From contig NZ_CP095501.1 of the NCBI RefSeq assembly GCF_023100725.1, forward strand, positions 2,976,001 through 3,040,000: DNA of 64,000 nt, written 5' to 3'. This DNA comes from Arthrobacter antioxidans. Lineage in GTDB: Bacteria > Actinomycetota > Actinomycetes > Actinomycetales > Micrococcaceae. Within the stretch, counting starts at the first letter, position 1, and each line of letters begins with the position of its first letter. Shown here one piece after another: positions 25,635 to 34,164 of the stretch. The notes below the pieces were generated by a model. It saw only the letters and a program-made list of their open reading frames with translations. It was not told where the DNA came from and made no database searches. The position numbers were made by a program, and so were the translations under genes.

Positions 25635-26342
25635 ATGCCGCACATCCTGATGCTCACCAATACCACCGGCTCGTCCGTCGACATCCTGCCGGCGCTCGAA
25701 CTGCTCAATCACAAGGTGCACATCCTTGCGGCCGAACCCACCGCGCTCCTCGAGACGGAGCCGTGCGACGTCGTCCTCGTCGATGCGCGCAAGGACCTCG
25801 TCGGTGCGCGGTCCCTCACCCAGCTCCTCAAGGCCACCGGCCTCAGCGCGCCCCTCCTGCTCGTGCTCACGGAGGGTGGCATGGCGGCGGTCGCCGCGAA
25901 CTGGCTGGCCGACGACGTCGTCCTCGACTCGGCGGGCCCGGCGGAGGTTGAGGCGCGGCTGCGGCTGGTGATCGCGCGTTCGGCGGCTGCCAGCGAAGGG
26001 ACGAGTACCGAGATCCACGCGTCCGGCGTGGTGATCGACGAGGCCAGCTACACGGCGCGGGTGGGGGGCGAGCCCCTGAACCTGACGTACAAGGAGTTCG
26101 AGCTCCTCAAGTACCTCGCGCAGCACCCAGGGCGGGTGTTCACCCGCGACCAGCTCCTGCACGAGGTGTGGGGCTACGACTACTACGGGGGCACACGGAC
26201 CGTCGACGTCCATGTGCGCCGGCTGCGGGCGAAGCTCGGCTCCGACCACGAGCAGCTCATCGGCACCGTACGGAACGTCGGGTACCGCTTCACGCTGACC
26301 CGCCTGCCCGAGGACCGCAGTTCGGTCAACCAGGACGCCTGA
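25635..26342 (+). CDS. glnR: GlnR-type OmpR-family transcriptional regulator
   Basis: 235-residue regulator of nitrogen metabolism genes. The N-terminal receiver is atypical: [20 protein letters not shown] lacks the usual acid pair, although [12 protein letters not shown] keeps an Asp near residue 50. The C-terminal winged helix is [53 protein letters not shown] (quoted in part: [14 protein letters not shown]). Such orphan, phosphorylation-independent receivers typify GlnR. Location directly before mshD supports the call, as this pairing is common in Actinobacteria. Confidence 0.88.
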   Translation: MPHILMLTNTTGSSVDILPALELLNHKVHILAAEPTALLETEPCDVVLVDARKDLVGARSLTQLLKATGLSAPLLLVLTEGGMAAVAANWLADDVVLDSAGPAEVEARLRLVIARSAAASEGTSTEIHASGVVIDEASYTARVGGEPLNLTYKEFELLKYLAQHPGRVFTRDQLLHEVWGYDYYGGTRTVDVHVRRLRAKLGSDHEQLIGTVRNVGYRFTLTRLPEDRSSVNQDA

Positions 26343-26346
26343 CCCC

Positions 26347-26390
26347 ACGAGAAAGCCCCTTCCACCCGAGGGTGGAAGGGGCTTTCTCGT
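26347..26390 (+). terminator. Strong intrinsic terminator after glnR
   Basis: ACGAGAAAGCCCCTTCCACC pairs perfectly with GGTGGAAGGGGCTTTCTCGT around a four-base loop, just 4 nt after the glnR stop. Confidence 0.93.
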
Positions 26391-26530
26391 GTTCCCGGCC
26401 GGGCCGGTGGAAGTGGAGGACATACGGGTCGAACGTATCGCGGGCGCCCCACTGGCGCATCCCCCTCGAGCAGTTCCCGACACTACAGCACGCCACGGGC
26501 GGGTACCAAACCGTGTGGGCGGCGCACGAC

Positions 26531-26536
26531 TAGGCT
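26531..26536 (+). promoter_or_regulatory. -10 element placing mshD on a leaderless transcript
   Basis: TAGGCT followed by GGGCGC and then ATG 26543, so transcription should start at or beside the A of ATG. No clear -35 and no ribosome-binding site are present. Confidence 0.5.
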
Positions 26537-26542
26537 GGGCGC

Positions 26543-27514
26543 ATGACCGCCGCTCAGCACGCCCCCACCTGGTCCGTCGGCAGGATCGCCGGCGCCCCGC
26601 CCACGGACGTCGTCGACGAGGTACGCCGTCTCGCCGCGTCCGCCGCCGAAGCCGACGGCAACCCGCCGCTCTCCGAGCAGACCCTCCTCACCCTCCGCGC
26701 CCACGACGCCGGGGGGCGCCAACTCGTCTTCACGGCCCGCACCTCCGACGCGCCGGACAGCGAGCTCGCCGGGGTCGCCGTCGTCACGCTCGGCTCCGAG
26801 GAGGGCGCCGTGCTCGAGCTCGTCGTCCGACCCGACTGTCGCGGGGAGGGGGCAGGGACGGCACTGATCCAGGCGGTCCTCGCCGAGGGGATCTCCGACC
26901 TCCGCGGCTGGTCCCACGGCAACCATTCCGCGGCCGCGGACCTGGCGGCGCGCTTCGACTACGCACCGGTGCGGGAACTGTGGAGGATGCGCCTGACCCG
27001 CGCGGCCGTCACGGAATCCGTCCCCGCCCTCCGACTGCCCGACGGCGTCGTGCTGCGTACGTTCGTCCGCGGGCAGGACGAGGAGGCCTGGCTCGCGGCC
27101 AACGCGGCCGCCTTCGCGCACCACCCCGAACAGGGCGCCACGACGCGCGCGGACCTCGACGCGCGGATGGACGAGGACTGGTTCGACGCCGACGGCTTCC
27201 TGCTCGCCGTGCGCGAGAGCGACGGCGCCCTCCTCGGTTTCCACTGGACCAAGGTCCACCCCGCGGTGGGGGCCCACCCGGCGATGGGCGAGGTGTATGT
27301 GGTCGGTGTGACGCCCGAGTCGCAGGGCATGGGCCTCGGCAAGGCCCTGACGATCGCGGGCATCGAGTACCTCCACGCCCGGGGCCTGCAGGCCATCATG
27401 CTCTACGTCGACGCGGACAACACGGCCGCTGTGGCGCTCTACCGTGCCCTCGGGTTCACGCGCTGGGATGTCGACGTGATGTATGCGGCCAAGGTGGCGC
27501 AACCCACCTTGTAA
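26543..27514 (+). CDS. mshD: Mycothiol synthase MshD
   Basis: Last step of mycothiol synthesis: acetylation of Cys-GlcN-Ins by acetyl-CoA. 323 residues forming two GNAT domains, the first with [25 protein letters not shown] and the second with [24 protein letters not shown] then [19 protein letters not shown]. The length and double domain match MshD. Codon use is normal. It follows the glnR terminator and has its own leaderless-type promoter. Presence of mycothiol supports the actinobacterial assignment. Confidence 0.9.
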   Translation: MTAAQHAPTWSVGRIAGAPPTDVVDEVRRLAASAAEADGNPPLSEQTLLTLRAHDAGGRQLVFTARTSDAPDSELAGVAVVTLGSEEGAVLELVVRPDCRGEGAGTALIQAVLAEGISDLRGWSHGNHSAAADLAARFDYAPVRELWRMRLTRAAVTESVPALRLPDGVVLRTFVRGQDEEAWLAANAAAFAHHPEQGATTRADLDARMDEDWFDADGFLLAVRESDGALLGFHWTKVHPAVGAHPAMGEVYVVGVTPESQGMGLGKALTIAGIEYLHARGLQAIMLYVDADNTAAVALYRALGFTRWDVDVMYAAKVAQPTL

Positions 27515-27590
27515 GGTTGTTTCGAGGTGTCCCCGGCTCTGTCGGAGCGGGGTCCACGCCACCATGACCGCCCACGCTGCAGGAGACGTA

Positions 27591-29813
27591 ATGGATTCAG
27601 GAACCAAACGCCGGGGTGCGTCACTGTACGGGTCCTCCGAGACGGCACCGGCCCGGGCCACCCAGGACCGCATCGACATCCCGGAGTTCGCTCCCAGCCT
27701 GCTGCCGTCCGGCGACATCCGGGCGGACCGGTTCCTCGACCGCGAAATCAGCTGGCTCGACTTCAATGCGCGGGTCCTCGAACTCGCAGAGGACCCGGAG
27801 CTGTTCCTGCTGGAGCGGGTCAGCTTCCTGTCGATCTTCGCGTCCAACCTCGACGAGTTCTTCATGGTGCGGGTCGCCGGCCTCAAGCGCCGGATCGCCA
27901 CGGGCCTGGCAGTACCGTCCGCCGCGGGGCTCAGCCCGATCGAGCAGCTCGAGAAGATCATGCAGGACGGCTACCAGCTCCAGCAGCGCCACGCAGCCGT
28001 CTTCGCCGAGCACATCCGGCCGGCCCTCGCCCAGGAGCAGATCCACCTCACGACGTGGGAGGAACTCGACGACGCCGCACGCGCAGAGCTGCACAAGATC
28101 TTCGCCGAGAAGGTCTTCCCGATCCTCACGCCGCTCGCCGTCGACCCGGCCCACCCGTTCCCCTACATCTCCGGGCTGTCCCTCAACCTCGCCGTCGTGG
28201 TGCGCAACCCCGTCAGCGAGAAGGAACTCTTCGCCCGTGTGAAGGTGCCCGACCAACTGCCGCGCCTCATGTCCGTGGACGGGCCGCGTGCGGGCAACGT
28301 CGCCGGGCGCATTGCCCGCTTCATCCCGCTCGAGGAAGTCATCGCCGTCCACCTGGACCAGCTCTTCCCCGGCATGGAGGTGCTCGAGCACCACCTCTTC
28401 CGGGTCACGCGCAACGAGGACCTGGAGGTGGAGGAGGACGATGCCGAGAACCTGCTGCAGGCCCTCGAGAAGGAACTGCTCCGCCGCCGGTTCGGGCCGC
28501 CCGTCCGCCTCGAGGTCACCACGGACATCAACCCCAGCATCAGGGCACTGCTCTCGCGGGAACTCGGTGTCGAGGAGGACGAGGTCTACAACCTCCCGGC
28601 ACCCCTGGACCTGCGGGGCCTGAGCGTGATCGCCGGTATCGATCGCGGGGACCTGCACTTCCCCAAGCACGTCCCGCACACGAGCCGCTACCTCAACGAG
28701 AGCGAGACCTCGAAGGCTGCGAACGTCTTCGCGGCGATGCGCCGGCGGGACATCCTGCTGCACCACCCGTACGACTCCTTCTCCACCTCCGTGCAGGCGT
28801 TCCTGGAGCAGGCGGCTGCGGACCCCAAGGTCCAGGCCATCAAGCAGACGCTGTACCGGACGTCGGGCGACTCCCCCATCGTGGACGCCCTGATCGACGC
28901 CGCCGAGGCCGGCAAGCAGGTGCTGGCGCTCGTGGAGATCAAGGCACGCTTCGACGAGCAGGCCAACATCTCCTGGGCCCGCAAGCTCGAGCAGGCCGGC
29001 GTGCACGTGGTGTACGGCATCGTGGGGCTCAAGACCCACTGCAAGCTCTCGCTCGTGGTGCGGCAGGAGATCGACGGGCTCCGGCGCTACTGCCACATCG
29101 GCACCGGCAACTACCACCCGCGGACGGCCCGGTACTACGAGGACCTCGGCCTGCTCACCTCGAACGAGCAGGTGGGCGAGGACCTGTCCCGCCTGTTCAA
29201 CCAGCTCTCCGGGTACGCCCCGAAGTCCACCTTCAAGCGCCTCCTGGTGGCGCCGCGGTCCGTCCGCTCGGGTCTGATCGACCGCATCGAGCGGGAGATC
29301 GCGAACAAGCAGGCCGGGCTCGCCGCACGCGTGATCATCAAGGTGAACTCCATGGTCGACGAAGCGATCATCGACTCGCTCTACCGCGCATCGCAGGCGG
29401 GCGTCCAGGTGGACGTGATCGTGCGTGGCATCTGCTCCGTACGGCCAGGGGTCCCCGGGTTGAGCGAGAACGTCACGGTGCGCTCCGTGCTGGGCCGGTT
29501 CCTCGAGCACTCGCGTGTCTTCGCCTTCGCCAACGGCGGAGAGCCTGCCGTGTTCATCGGATCGGCGGACATGATGCACCGCAACCTGGACCGCCGCGTC
29601 GAGGCACTCGTACAGCTCAGCTCGGCCGAGGACATCTCCTACCTGATGAACCTCATGGACCGGTACATGGACCCGGCGGTCTCCAGCTGGCACCTCGACG
29701 AGACCGGCTGCTGGACCCGGCACCACAAGAACGCCGACGGCGCGCTGCTCGAGGACATCCAGTCCTCGCTGCTCGCGTCCCGCGCCCGCCAGCGGGCAGT
29801 GTCGCGCCGCTGA
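27591..29813 (+). CDS. ppk: Polyphosphate kinase PPK1
   Basis: Reversibly polymerizes the terminal phosphate of ATP into polyphosphate. 740 residues; the N-terminal domain starts [20 protein letters not shown], with [17 protein letters not shown] near residue 90. Catalytic regions include [30 protein letters not shown] (His equivalent to the E. coli autophosphorylated residue) and [20 protein letters not shown], and [20 protein letters not shown] near the end. ATG 27591 has AGGAG. Its stop overlaps the next gene (TGATG). Confidence 0.97.
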   Translation: MDSGTKRRGASLYGSSETAPARATQDRIDIPEFAPSLLPSGDIRADRFLDREISWLDFNARVLELAEDPELFLLERVSFLSIFASNLDEFFMVRVAGLKRRIATGLAVPSAAGLSPIEQLEKIMQDGYQLQQRHAAVFAEHIRPALAQEQIHLTTWEELDDAARAELHKIFAEKVFPILTPLAVDPAHPFPYISGLSLNLAVVVRNPVSEKELFARVKVPDQLPRLMSVDGPRAGNVAGRIARFIPLEEVIAVHLDQLFPGMEVLEHHLFRVTRNEDLEVEEDDAENLLQALEKELLRRRFGPPVRLEVTTDINPSIRALLSRELGVEEDEVYNLPAPLDLRGLSVIAGIDRGDLHFPKHVPHTSRYLNESETSKAANVFAAMRRRDILLHHPYDSFSTSVQAFLEQAAADPKVQAIKQTLYRTSGDSPIVDALIDAAEAGKQVLALVEIKARFDEQANISWARKLEQAGVHVVYGIVGLKTHCKLSLVVRQEIDGLRRYCHIGTGNYHPRTARYYEDLGLLTSNEQVGEDLSRLFNQLSGYAPKSTFKRLLVAPRSVRSGLIDRIEREIANKQAGLAARVIIKVNSMVDEAIIDSLYRASQAGVQVDVIVRGICSVRPGVPGLSENVTVRSVLGRFLEHSRVFAFANGGEPAVFIGSADMMHRNLDRRVEALVQLSSAEDISYLMNLMDRYMDPAVSSWHLDETGCWTRHHKNADGALLEDIQSSLLASRARQRAVSRR

Positions 29814-30778
29814 TGGCGCCACCCACGGAGGAGGCCACCACCGCCACGGCGACCGGCGGCGCGGCGGTCGTCGCTGCCGGCACGCTGTGCTGGCGGATCG
29901 AGAAGGGCGCGCTCGAGGTCCTGATCATCCACCGCCCCCGCTATCACGACTGGTCCTGGCCGAAGGGCAAGCTCGATCCGGGAGAGACGACGCCCGAATG
30001 CGCCGTCCGCGAGACCTTCGAGGAAGTGGGGCTGAGCGTGAGGCTCGGCATCCCGCTGGCGACGATCAACTACCCGGTGAACTCCGGCGACAAGGTGGTG
30101 TACTACTGGGCGGCGAGAATCGAACGGGCCACCCCGGTGCCGGACGGCACCGAGGTGGACGGCGCACGGTGGGCGTCCCCCGAGGAGGCACGCACCGTGC
30201 TGAGCAACCCGACCGACGTGGTGCCTCTCGATTCGCTCATCGAAGCGCACCGTGCACGGAATCTCCAGACGTGGCCCCTGATCGTGGTCCGTCATGCGAA
30301 GGCCAAGCCGCGTTCGTCCTGGAGCAGGGCCGAGGGTGAAAGACCTCTCGCCGCGACCGGCCGGCGGCAGGCCACCGCGGTGAGCCGCCTGCTCCAGGCA
30401 TGGACTCCCGAGCGGGTGGTGAGCAGCCCCTGGGTGCGGTGCGTCCAGACGATCTCGCCCTACGTGAAGCAGCGCAGCGCGAAGCTCAAGCTCCTCGACG
30501 CGCTGACCGAGCACGATGCCAAGAGGAAGCCGGCGCGCACCAGGGCCGTCATCGAGCGTCTGCTGGACAAGCGCAGGCCCGTGGCGATCTGCACCCACCG
30601 CCCGGTACTCCCGCTCGTCCTCTCGGTGCTGCGCGGCCACATGCCGGGCCACCTCCACGAGCTCCTGCCCGTCGAGGACCCGCACCTCGCGCCCGGCGAA
30701 GCAGTGATCTGCCAGGTCAGCAGCGCCAACCAGGGGCGCATCGTGTCCATGGAGCAGTTCCGCGCCTACGACGACTGA
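29813..30778 (+). CDS. mutT1: MutT1-type Nudix hydrolase fused to a histidine phosphatase
   Basis: 321 residues. The N-terminal Nudix domain holds GKLDPGETTPECAVRETFEEVG (box from the GX5E start to REXXEE). The C-terminal phosphoglycerate-mutase-like domain starts LIVVRHAKAKPRSSWSRAEG (phospho-accepting His in RHAK) with ICTHRPVLP near the end. Mycobacterial MutT1 has the same architecture and hydrolyses 8-oxo-GTP/dGTP and diadenosine polyphosphates. Translationally coupled to ppk, linking nucleotide pool cleaning with polyphosphate metabolism. Confidence 0.92.
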   Translation: MAPPTEEATTATATGGAAVVAAGTLCWRIEKGALEVLIIHRPRYHDWSWPKGKLDPGETTPECAVRETFEEVGLSVRLGIPLATINYPVNSGDKVVYYWAARIERATPVPDGTEVDGARWASPEEARTVLSNPTDVVPLDSLIEAHRARNLQTWPLIVVRHAKAKPRSSWSRAEGERPLAATGRRQATAVSRLLQAWTPERVVSSPWVRCVQTISPYVKQRSAKLKLLDALTEHDAKRKPARTRAVIERLLDKRRPVAICTHRPVLPLVLSVLRGHMPGHLHELLPVEDPHLAPGEAVICQVSSANQGRIVSMEQFRAYDD

Positions 30779-30854
30779 GATCAGGGCCCGCCTGCAGGGC
30801 CGCCGCGCCGGATCCTGACGCGCCACTTCCTGGCGGTGCGTCTGTCTCCTCGGT

Positions 30855-30908
30855 GTCCAGCCGTCCAGCCGTCCAGCCGTCCAGCCGTCCAGCCGTCCAG
30901 CCGTCCAG
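30855..30908. repeat. 8-bp tandem repeat CCGTCCAG
   Basis: A GTCCAG start followed by six perfect CCGTCCAG units (30861-30908), about 80 bp after mutT1 and 120 bp before the next ORF. The unit is not a multiple of three, so it is not a coding repeat. Copy number may vary by slippage. Confidence 0.95.
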
Positions 30909-31030
30909 CGAGGATAGATCAGTTCATTGGACGTCAGCGGTCCGATCGCCGCTGTTCATGCCTCGTTCATCCGGAGTGCCTAGTGTCGGACCCTCACGCA
31001 GCGACCGGCACCGACGACAGGACCGCTCCC

Positions 31031-31267
31031 ATGGCCGATGTGAAAAGCCTCGTACGGGCACTCGCACCGCACGAGATCGAGCAGATCCACCGGATCGGAC
31101 CAGCGGGGCCGCTCACACCGAAGCTCATGCACGCCATCGACCGCGCCGCCGGCGGCCCCGGCGAGGGCCGCGGCTACTACGTGTACGGCCGGCCGGCCGA
31201 CCCCGACCGTCCGCGACCGTTCGTCCTGCGCGACGACGTGTGTGCCGAACTGTTCGCCGGCCACTAG
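31031..31267 (+). CDS. Small conserved-looking hypothetical protein
   Basis: 78 residues starting MADVKSLVRALAPHEIEQIH, with no membrane segment, and ending FVLRDDVCAELFAGH. Codon use matches neighbours. TAGTGT near 30981 is a possible -10. No family recognised; the mix of His, Arg, Tyr and acidic residues suggests a compact soluble protein. Confidence 0.65.
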   Translation: MADVKSLVRALAPHEIEQIHRIGPAGPLTPKLMHAIDRAAGGPGEGRGYYVYGRPADPDRPRPFVLRDDVCAELFAGH

Positions 31268-31372
31268 GCCGACCGCTCCCTCACCGAGTCCCACGCCGGC
31301 TCCCACACCGGTTCGTCGGCCGATCCCCCGGCCGGATGGCCTCACCGCCCTACCCTCGGGGACGATGGTGGA

Positions 31373-32467
31373 GTGAAGCGATTCCCCGGCACTCGGGCTC
31401 CCCGTACTCCGATCACCGGAACTCCGGCCACGGCCGCCGATCCCGGCACTCCGGATGCCGGCGCACCGTCCCCGAGCAGGCCGGCCACGGTCACCGACCC
31501 CGGTGCTCCAGCTGCCGGCACCCCACTTCTCGGGACTCCGGCCACGGCCGCCGACCCCATGGGCCCGCCGTCGGGCGCCGTCCTGAGCCTGCGGAGGATC
31601 GGCCCCGGGTCCGGCCTCCCGCCCACCACCGCCATGCTCCGGCTCCTCGACGACGTGGAACGCGCGCGGGCGGCCAGGACCGTCGATGCCGAGCAGTCGG
31701 CGTCCTTCGTCGCGGGCCGATACCTCCTGCGTGCCCTCACTGCTGACCTGCTCGGGATCCGGGCAGACCTTCTCGTGTCCGGCTTCGAGTGCCCTGTCTG
31801 TGGACCGGACGGCGTGCCCGATCACGGCCGACCGGCATACCTGCTGCGCGGAGAACGCGTACCGCTGGCACTCAGCCTGTCCAGGACGGGGGGCTTCGTC
31901 CTGCTCGGAGCGCTCGCGACGCACGCTACGGCCGGGACACTGCGGACGCTCAGGGCGCAGGAGCCGCCTGGGACAGCCCGGACACCGCGGACGATCGGGA
32001 CGCAGGGGACAATCGTGGCGCAGGAGCCGCAGGAGCCGCGTGGGACAGCTCGGACGGCGGGGACCGACGGGCTGCTGGGGACGGTCGGGATGCTCGAACC
32101 GCACGGAGTGCATGAAGCGGTCGGGACGCCGACATCGCATACTGCTGTCCCGTCGGCCCGGCCGGGGCTCGGAGTGGACCTCACCACCGTCGCCGCAGTG
32201 GGTTTCGAGGGGTTCGACGACGTTGCCCTGACTCCCGGTGAGCGGACCATGGTCGGCGGACTCCCGGTCGGCGACCGGGCGACGGCCCGCGCAGTCCTGT
32301 GGGCCCGCAAGGAGGCCCTGATCAAGGCTCTCGGCACCGGCTTCGCCGATCGCGGCCCGGACTCGGTCGAAGTCCTGCGGGAGTGGAGGGTCACCGACCT
32401 CCCCTCGATCGGAGGCGACGCATTGGAGCCTCTGGGCCTCGTGGCCGCCGTCGCCATCGACCCCTGA
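31373..32467 (+). CDS. 4'-phosphopantetheinyl transferase with low-complexity insertions
   Basis: Transfers phosphopantetheine from CoA to a carrier-protein Ser. PPTase motifs are SFVAGRYLLRALTADLLG (around residue 105-122), PLALSLSRTGGFVLL (the family HS-like core), RPGLGVDLTTVAAV (metal-binding Asp) and AVLWARKEALIKALGTGF (WxxKEAhxK). At 364 residues it is far longer than usual Sfp-type enzymes (about 230). The excess is an N-terminal Pro/Thr/Ala stretch (about residues 10-65) and a Gly/Thr/Arg/Glu-rich insertion between the two metal motifs (about 186-240). GTG 31373 follows GGTGGA; ATG at codon 62 is an alternative start. It probably activates the NRPS at 34161. Confidence 0.83.
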   Translation: MKRFPGTRAPRTPITGTPATAADPGTPDAGAPSPSRPATVTDPGAPAAGTPLLGTPATAADPMGPPSGAVLSLRRIGPGSGLPPTTAMLRLLDDVERARAARTVDAEQSASFVAGRYLLRALTADLLGIRADLLVSGFECPVCGPDGVPDHGRPAYLLRGERVPLALSLSRTGGFVLLGALATHATAGTLRTLRAQEPPGTARTPRTIGTQGTIVAQEPQEPRGTARTAGTDGLLGTVGMLEPHGVHEAVGTPTSHTAVPSARPGLGVDLTTVAAVGFEGFDDVALTPGERTMVGGLPVGDRATARAVLWARKEALIKALGTGFADRGPDSVEVLREWRVTDLPSIGGDALEPLGLVAAVAIDP

Positions 32468-32796
32468 GGATCGGATCCGCCCCTGGGGGGACCGGGCCGG
32501 CAGGACGGCGTACCGGGCACGCAACGCGCCCCCACAGGACGGTGCACGGGGGCACGCAACGCGCCCCCACAGGACGGCGTACCGGGCACGCAACGCGCCC
32601 CCACAGGACGCGCGTACCGACGGTAACCGGCTCGGCCCCGCAGAACGCCGAGCCGGGGAAAACAGCGCGTCCCCACAGGACGGCGCACCGGGCACGACGA
32701 ACAGGTCGACACGACGTGGCACACGACCCCGAAAGGGGCAGGACCGGTGGGAGCAGCAGGACTGCGTGCCGCTGTCCGGGTGTGGGACGGCGCGCG
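32468..32796. repeat. 34/35-bp repeats between converging PPTase and M1 aminopeptidase genes
   Basis: 329 bp with no credible gene. CAGGACGGCGTACCGGGCAC-like units start at 32501, 32535, 32570, 32604 and 32676; the first three are followed by GCAACGCGCCCCCA and are spaced 34 and 35 bp. The fourth and fifth diverge at their ends. No IS ends or terminator with T-run found. Confidence 0.88.
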
Positions 32797-34164
32797 TTAC
32801 AGCGCGGGCAGCGCCTTCGAGAGCAGCCACGGCACCAGGAGGTCCCCGACGCCGGCGCCGGGGAGCGTGTGCACCGCGAACGCGATGAAGTCCGCAGTGG
32901 TGGCCGTCCCGAAGCGGTGCTCGCTGGACCAGGCGCGCAGCAGGGCGAAGAAGGCGTCGTCTCCGGCGGCTTTCCGGAGCGCGTGCAGCGTGAGGGCGCC
33001 ACGCTTGTAGACGCGGTCGTCGAACATGTCGACGGCGCCGGGGTCGGCGAGGACGAGGTCCTGGGGCGCCCTGCTGAGGCGCTGGTGGGTGGACCGCGCG
33101 TGGGAGTCCGCCGTCGTCGACCCGCTGGCCTCGGACCAGATCCACTCGGCGTAGCAGGCGAAGCCCTCGTGCAGCCAGATGTCCTGCCAGCGCGCCGCGG
33201 TGACGGAGTTGCCGAACCACTGGTGTGCGAGCTCGTGGGCGATCAGCCGCTGCGCCTCCCAGCCCTGATCGAGGTGGTTGCGCCCGATGATGGAGAGTGT
33301 CTGCGCCTCCAGGGGAATCTCGAGGTCGTCGTCGGCGACGACCACGAGGTACTGCGGGTAGGGGTATGGCCCGAAGCACTGCTCGAACACGGACATCATC
33401 TGGTGCTGGCGCGCCAGCGATGCCTTGGCCGCCGGGGCGAGGGACGGCGGCACGGCCGCGTACAGCGGGACGGGGGCGCCCGGCACTCGCGGCGCACCCG
33501 GGACGGGCAGTCCGACGGCGGGCCCCGCGGGATCGTTCAGTGCCACGAGGGCGTAACGACCGATCTGCACCGTCGCGAGGTAGGTGGCCATCGGCTCGGC
33601 CTGCTCGTAGGTCCAGGTGGTCCTGCTGGCGCGGTCGACGCGGGAGGCGAGGACGCCGTTGCAGACGGCCCGGTACCCGGCATCGGTGGTCACCGCGATC
33701 CGGTAGGCCGCCTTCTGCGAGGGGTGGTCGTTGCAGGGGAACCACGACGGCGCCCCGGTGGGCTGCCCGGCCACGAGGGCGCCGTCGGTCAGTTCCTCCC
33801 ACCCGATCTCGCCCCAAATGCCGGTGATGGGGCGGGGGTTGCCCTCGTACCGGATGTCGAGCGTGAACCCGGTACCGGCCGGCACCGGGTCGCGGAACCC
33901 GATGACGAGCTTGCCGGCGCGGTCCTTGAAGGACCGGATGCGGGCGGTGTCGGAGGTGACCCTCGTGGTGCGGAGCCCCTCGAGGTCGAGTTCGACGTGG
34001 TGCAGCCCCCGGTGCGCGGTCACGGTGAGGACGGCACGACCGGACAGGCGGTTACTCGAGAGCCGATAGTCCAGGGCGAGGTCGTAGTGGTCGACGCGAT
34101 AGGAGGTGCTGCCGTTGCTCGGGGTGTACGGGTCGGGCGCAAAGCTCTCGGAACTGGTGCTCAC
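32797..34164 (-). CDS. M1-family zinc metallo-aminopeptidase
   Basis: 455-residue soluble aminopeptidase. Zinc site: RLIAHELAHQWFGNSVTAAR (His310, Glu311, His314) with Glu333 in WLHEGFACYAEW. The exopeptidase loop, GxMEN in classical enzymes, reads LEIPLEAQTLS, as in a short actinobacterial subclass. No signal peptide. GTG 34164 overlaps the stop of the NRPS gene by 4 nt (GTGA), so the two are made together. It could trim or degrade the NRPS product; membrane Zn aminopeptidases acting on epsilon-poly-lysine are known in producers. Housekeeping peptide turnover is the alternative. Confidence 0.92.
   Translation of the reverse strand: MSTSSESFAPDPYTPSNGSTSYRVDHYDLALDYRLSSNRLSGRAVLTVTAHRGLHHVELDLEGLRTTRVTSDTARIRSFKDRAGKLVIGFRDPVPAGTGFTLDIRYEGNPRPITGIWGEIGWEELTDGALVAGQPTGAPSWFPCNDHPSQKAAYRIAVTTDAGYRAVCNGVLASRVDRASRTTWTYEQAEPMATYLATVQIGRYALVALNDPAGPAVGLPVPGAPRVPGAPVPLYAAVPPSLAPAAKASLARQHQMMSVFEQCFGPYPYPQYLVVVADDDLEIPLEAQTLSIIGRNHLDQGWEAQRLIAHELAHQWFGNSVTAARWQDIWLHEGFACYAEWIWSEASGSTTADSHARSTHQRLSRAPQDLVLADPGAVDMFDDRVYKRGALTLHALRKAAGDDAFFALLRAWSSEHRFGTATTADFIAFAVHTLPGAGVGDLLVPWLLSKALPAL

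Noticed and set aside
27527..29812. An N-terminal extension of the MutT1-like gene
   Set aside because: It runs in another frame across ppk and is Arg/Pro-rich; the ATG at 29813 overlapping the ppk stop is the natural start.
27621..29822. A long open frame antisense to ppk
   Set aside because: Shadow frame of a high-GC gene: His/Asp/Val-rich composition, no motif, and ppk on the other strand is certain.
32501..32710. CRISPR-like or attachment-site array
   Set aside because: Units follow each other with no spacers and diverge; no integrase or tRNA nearby.
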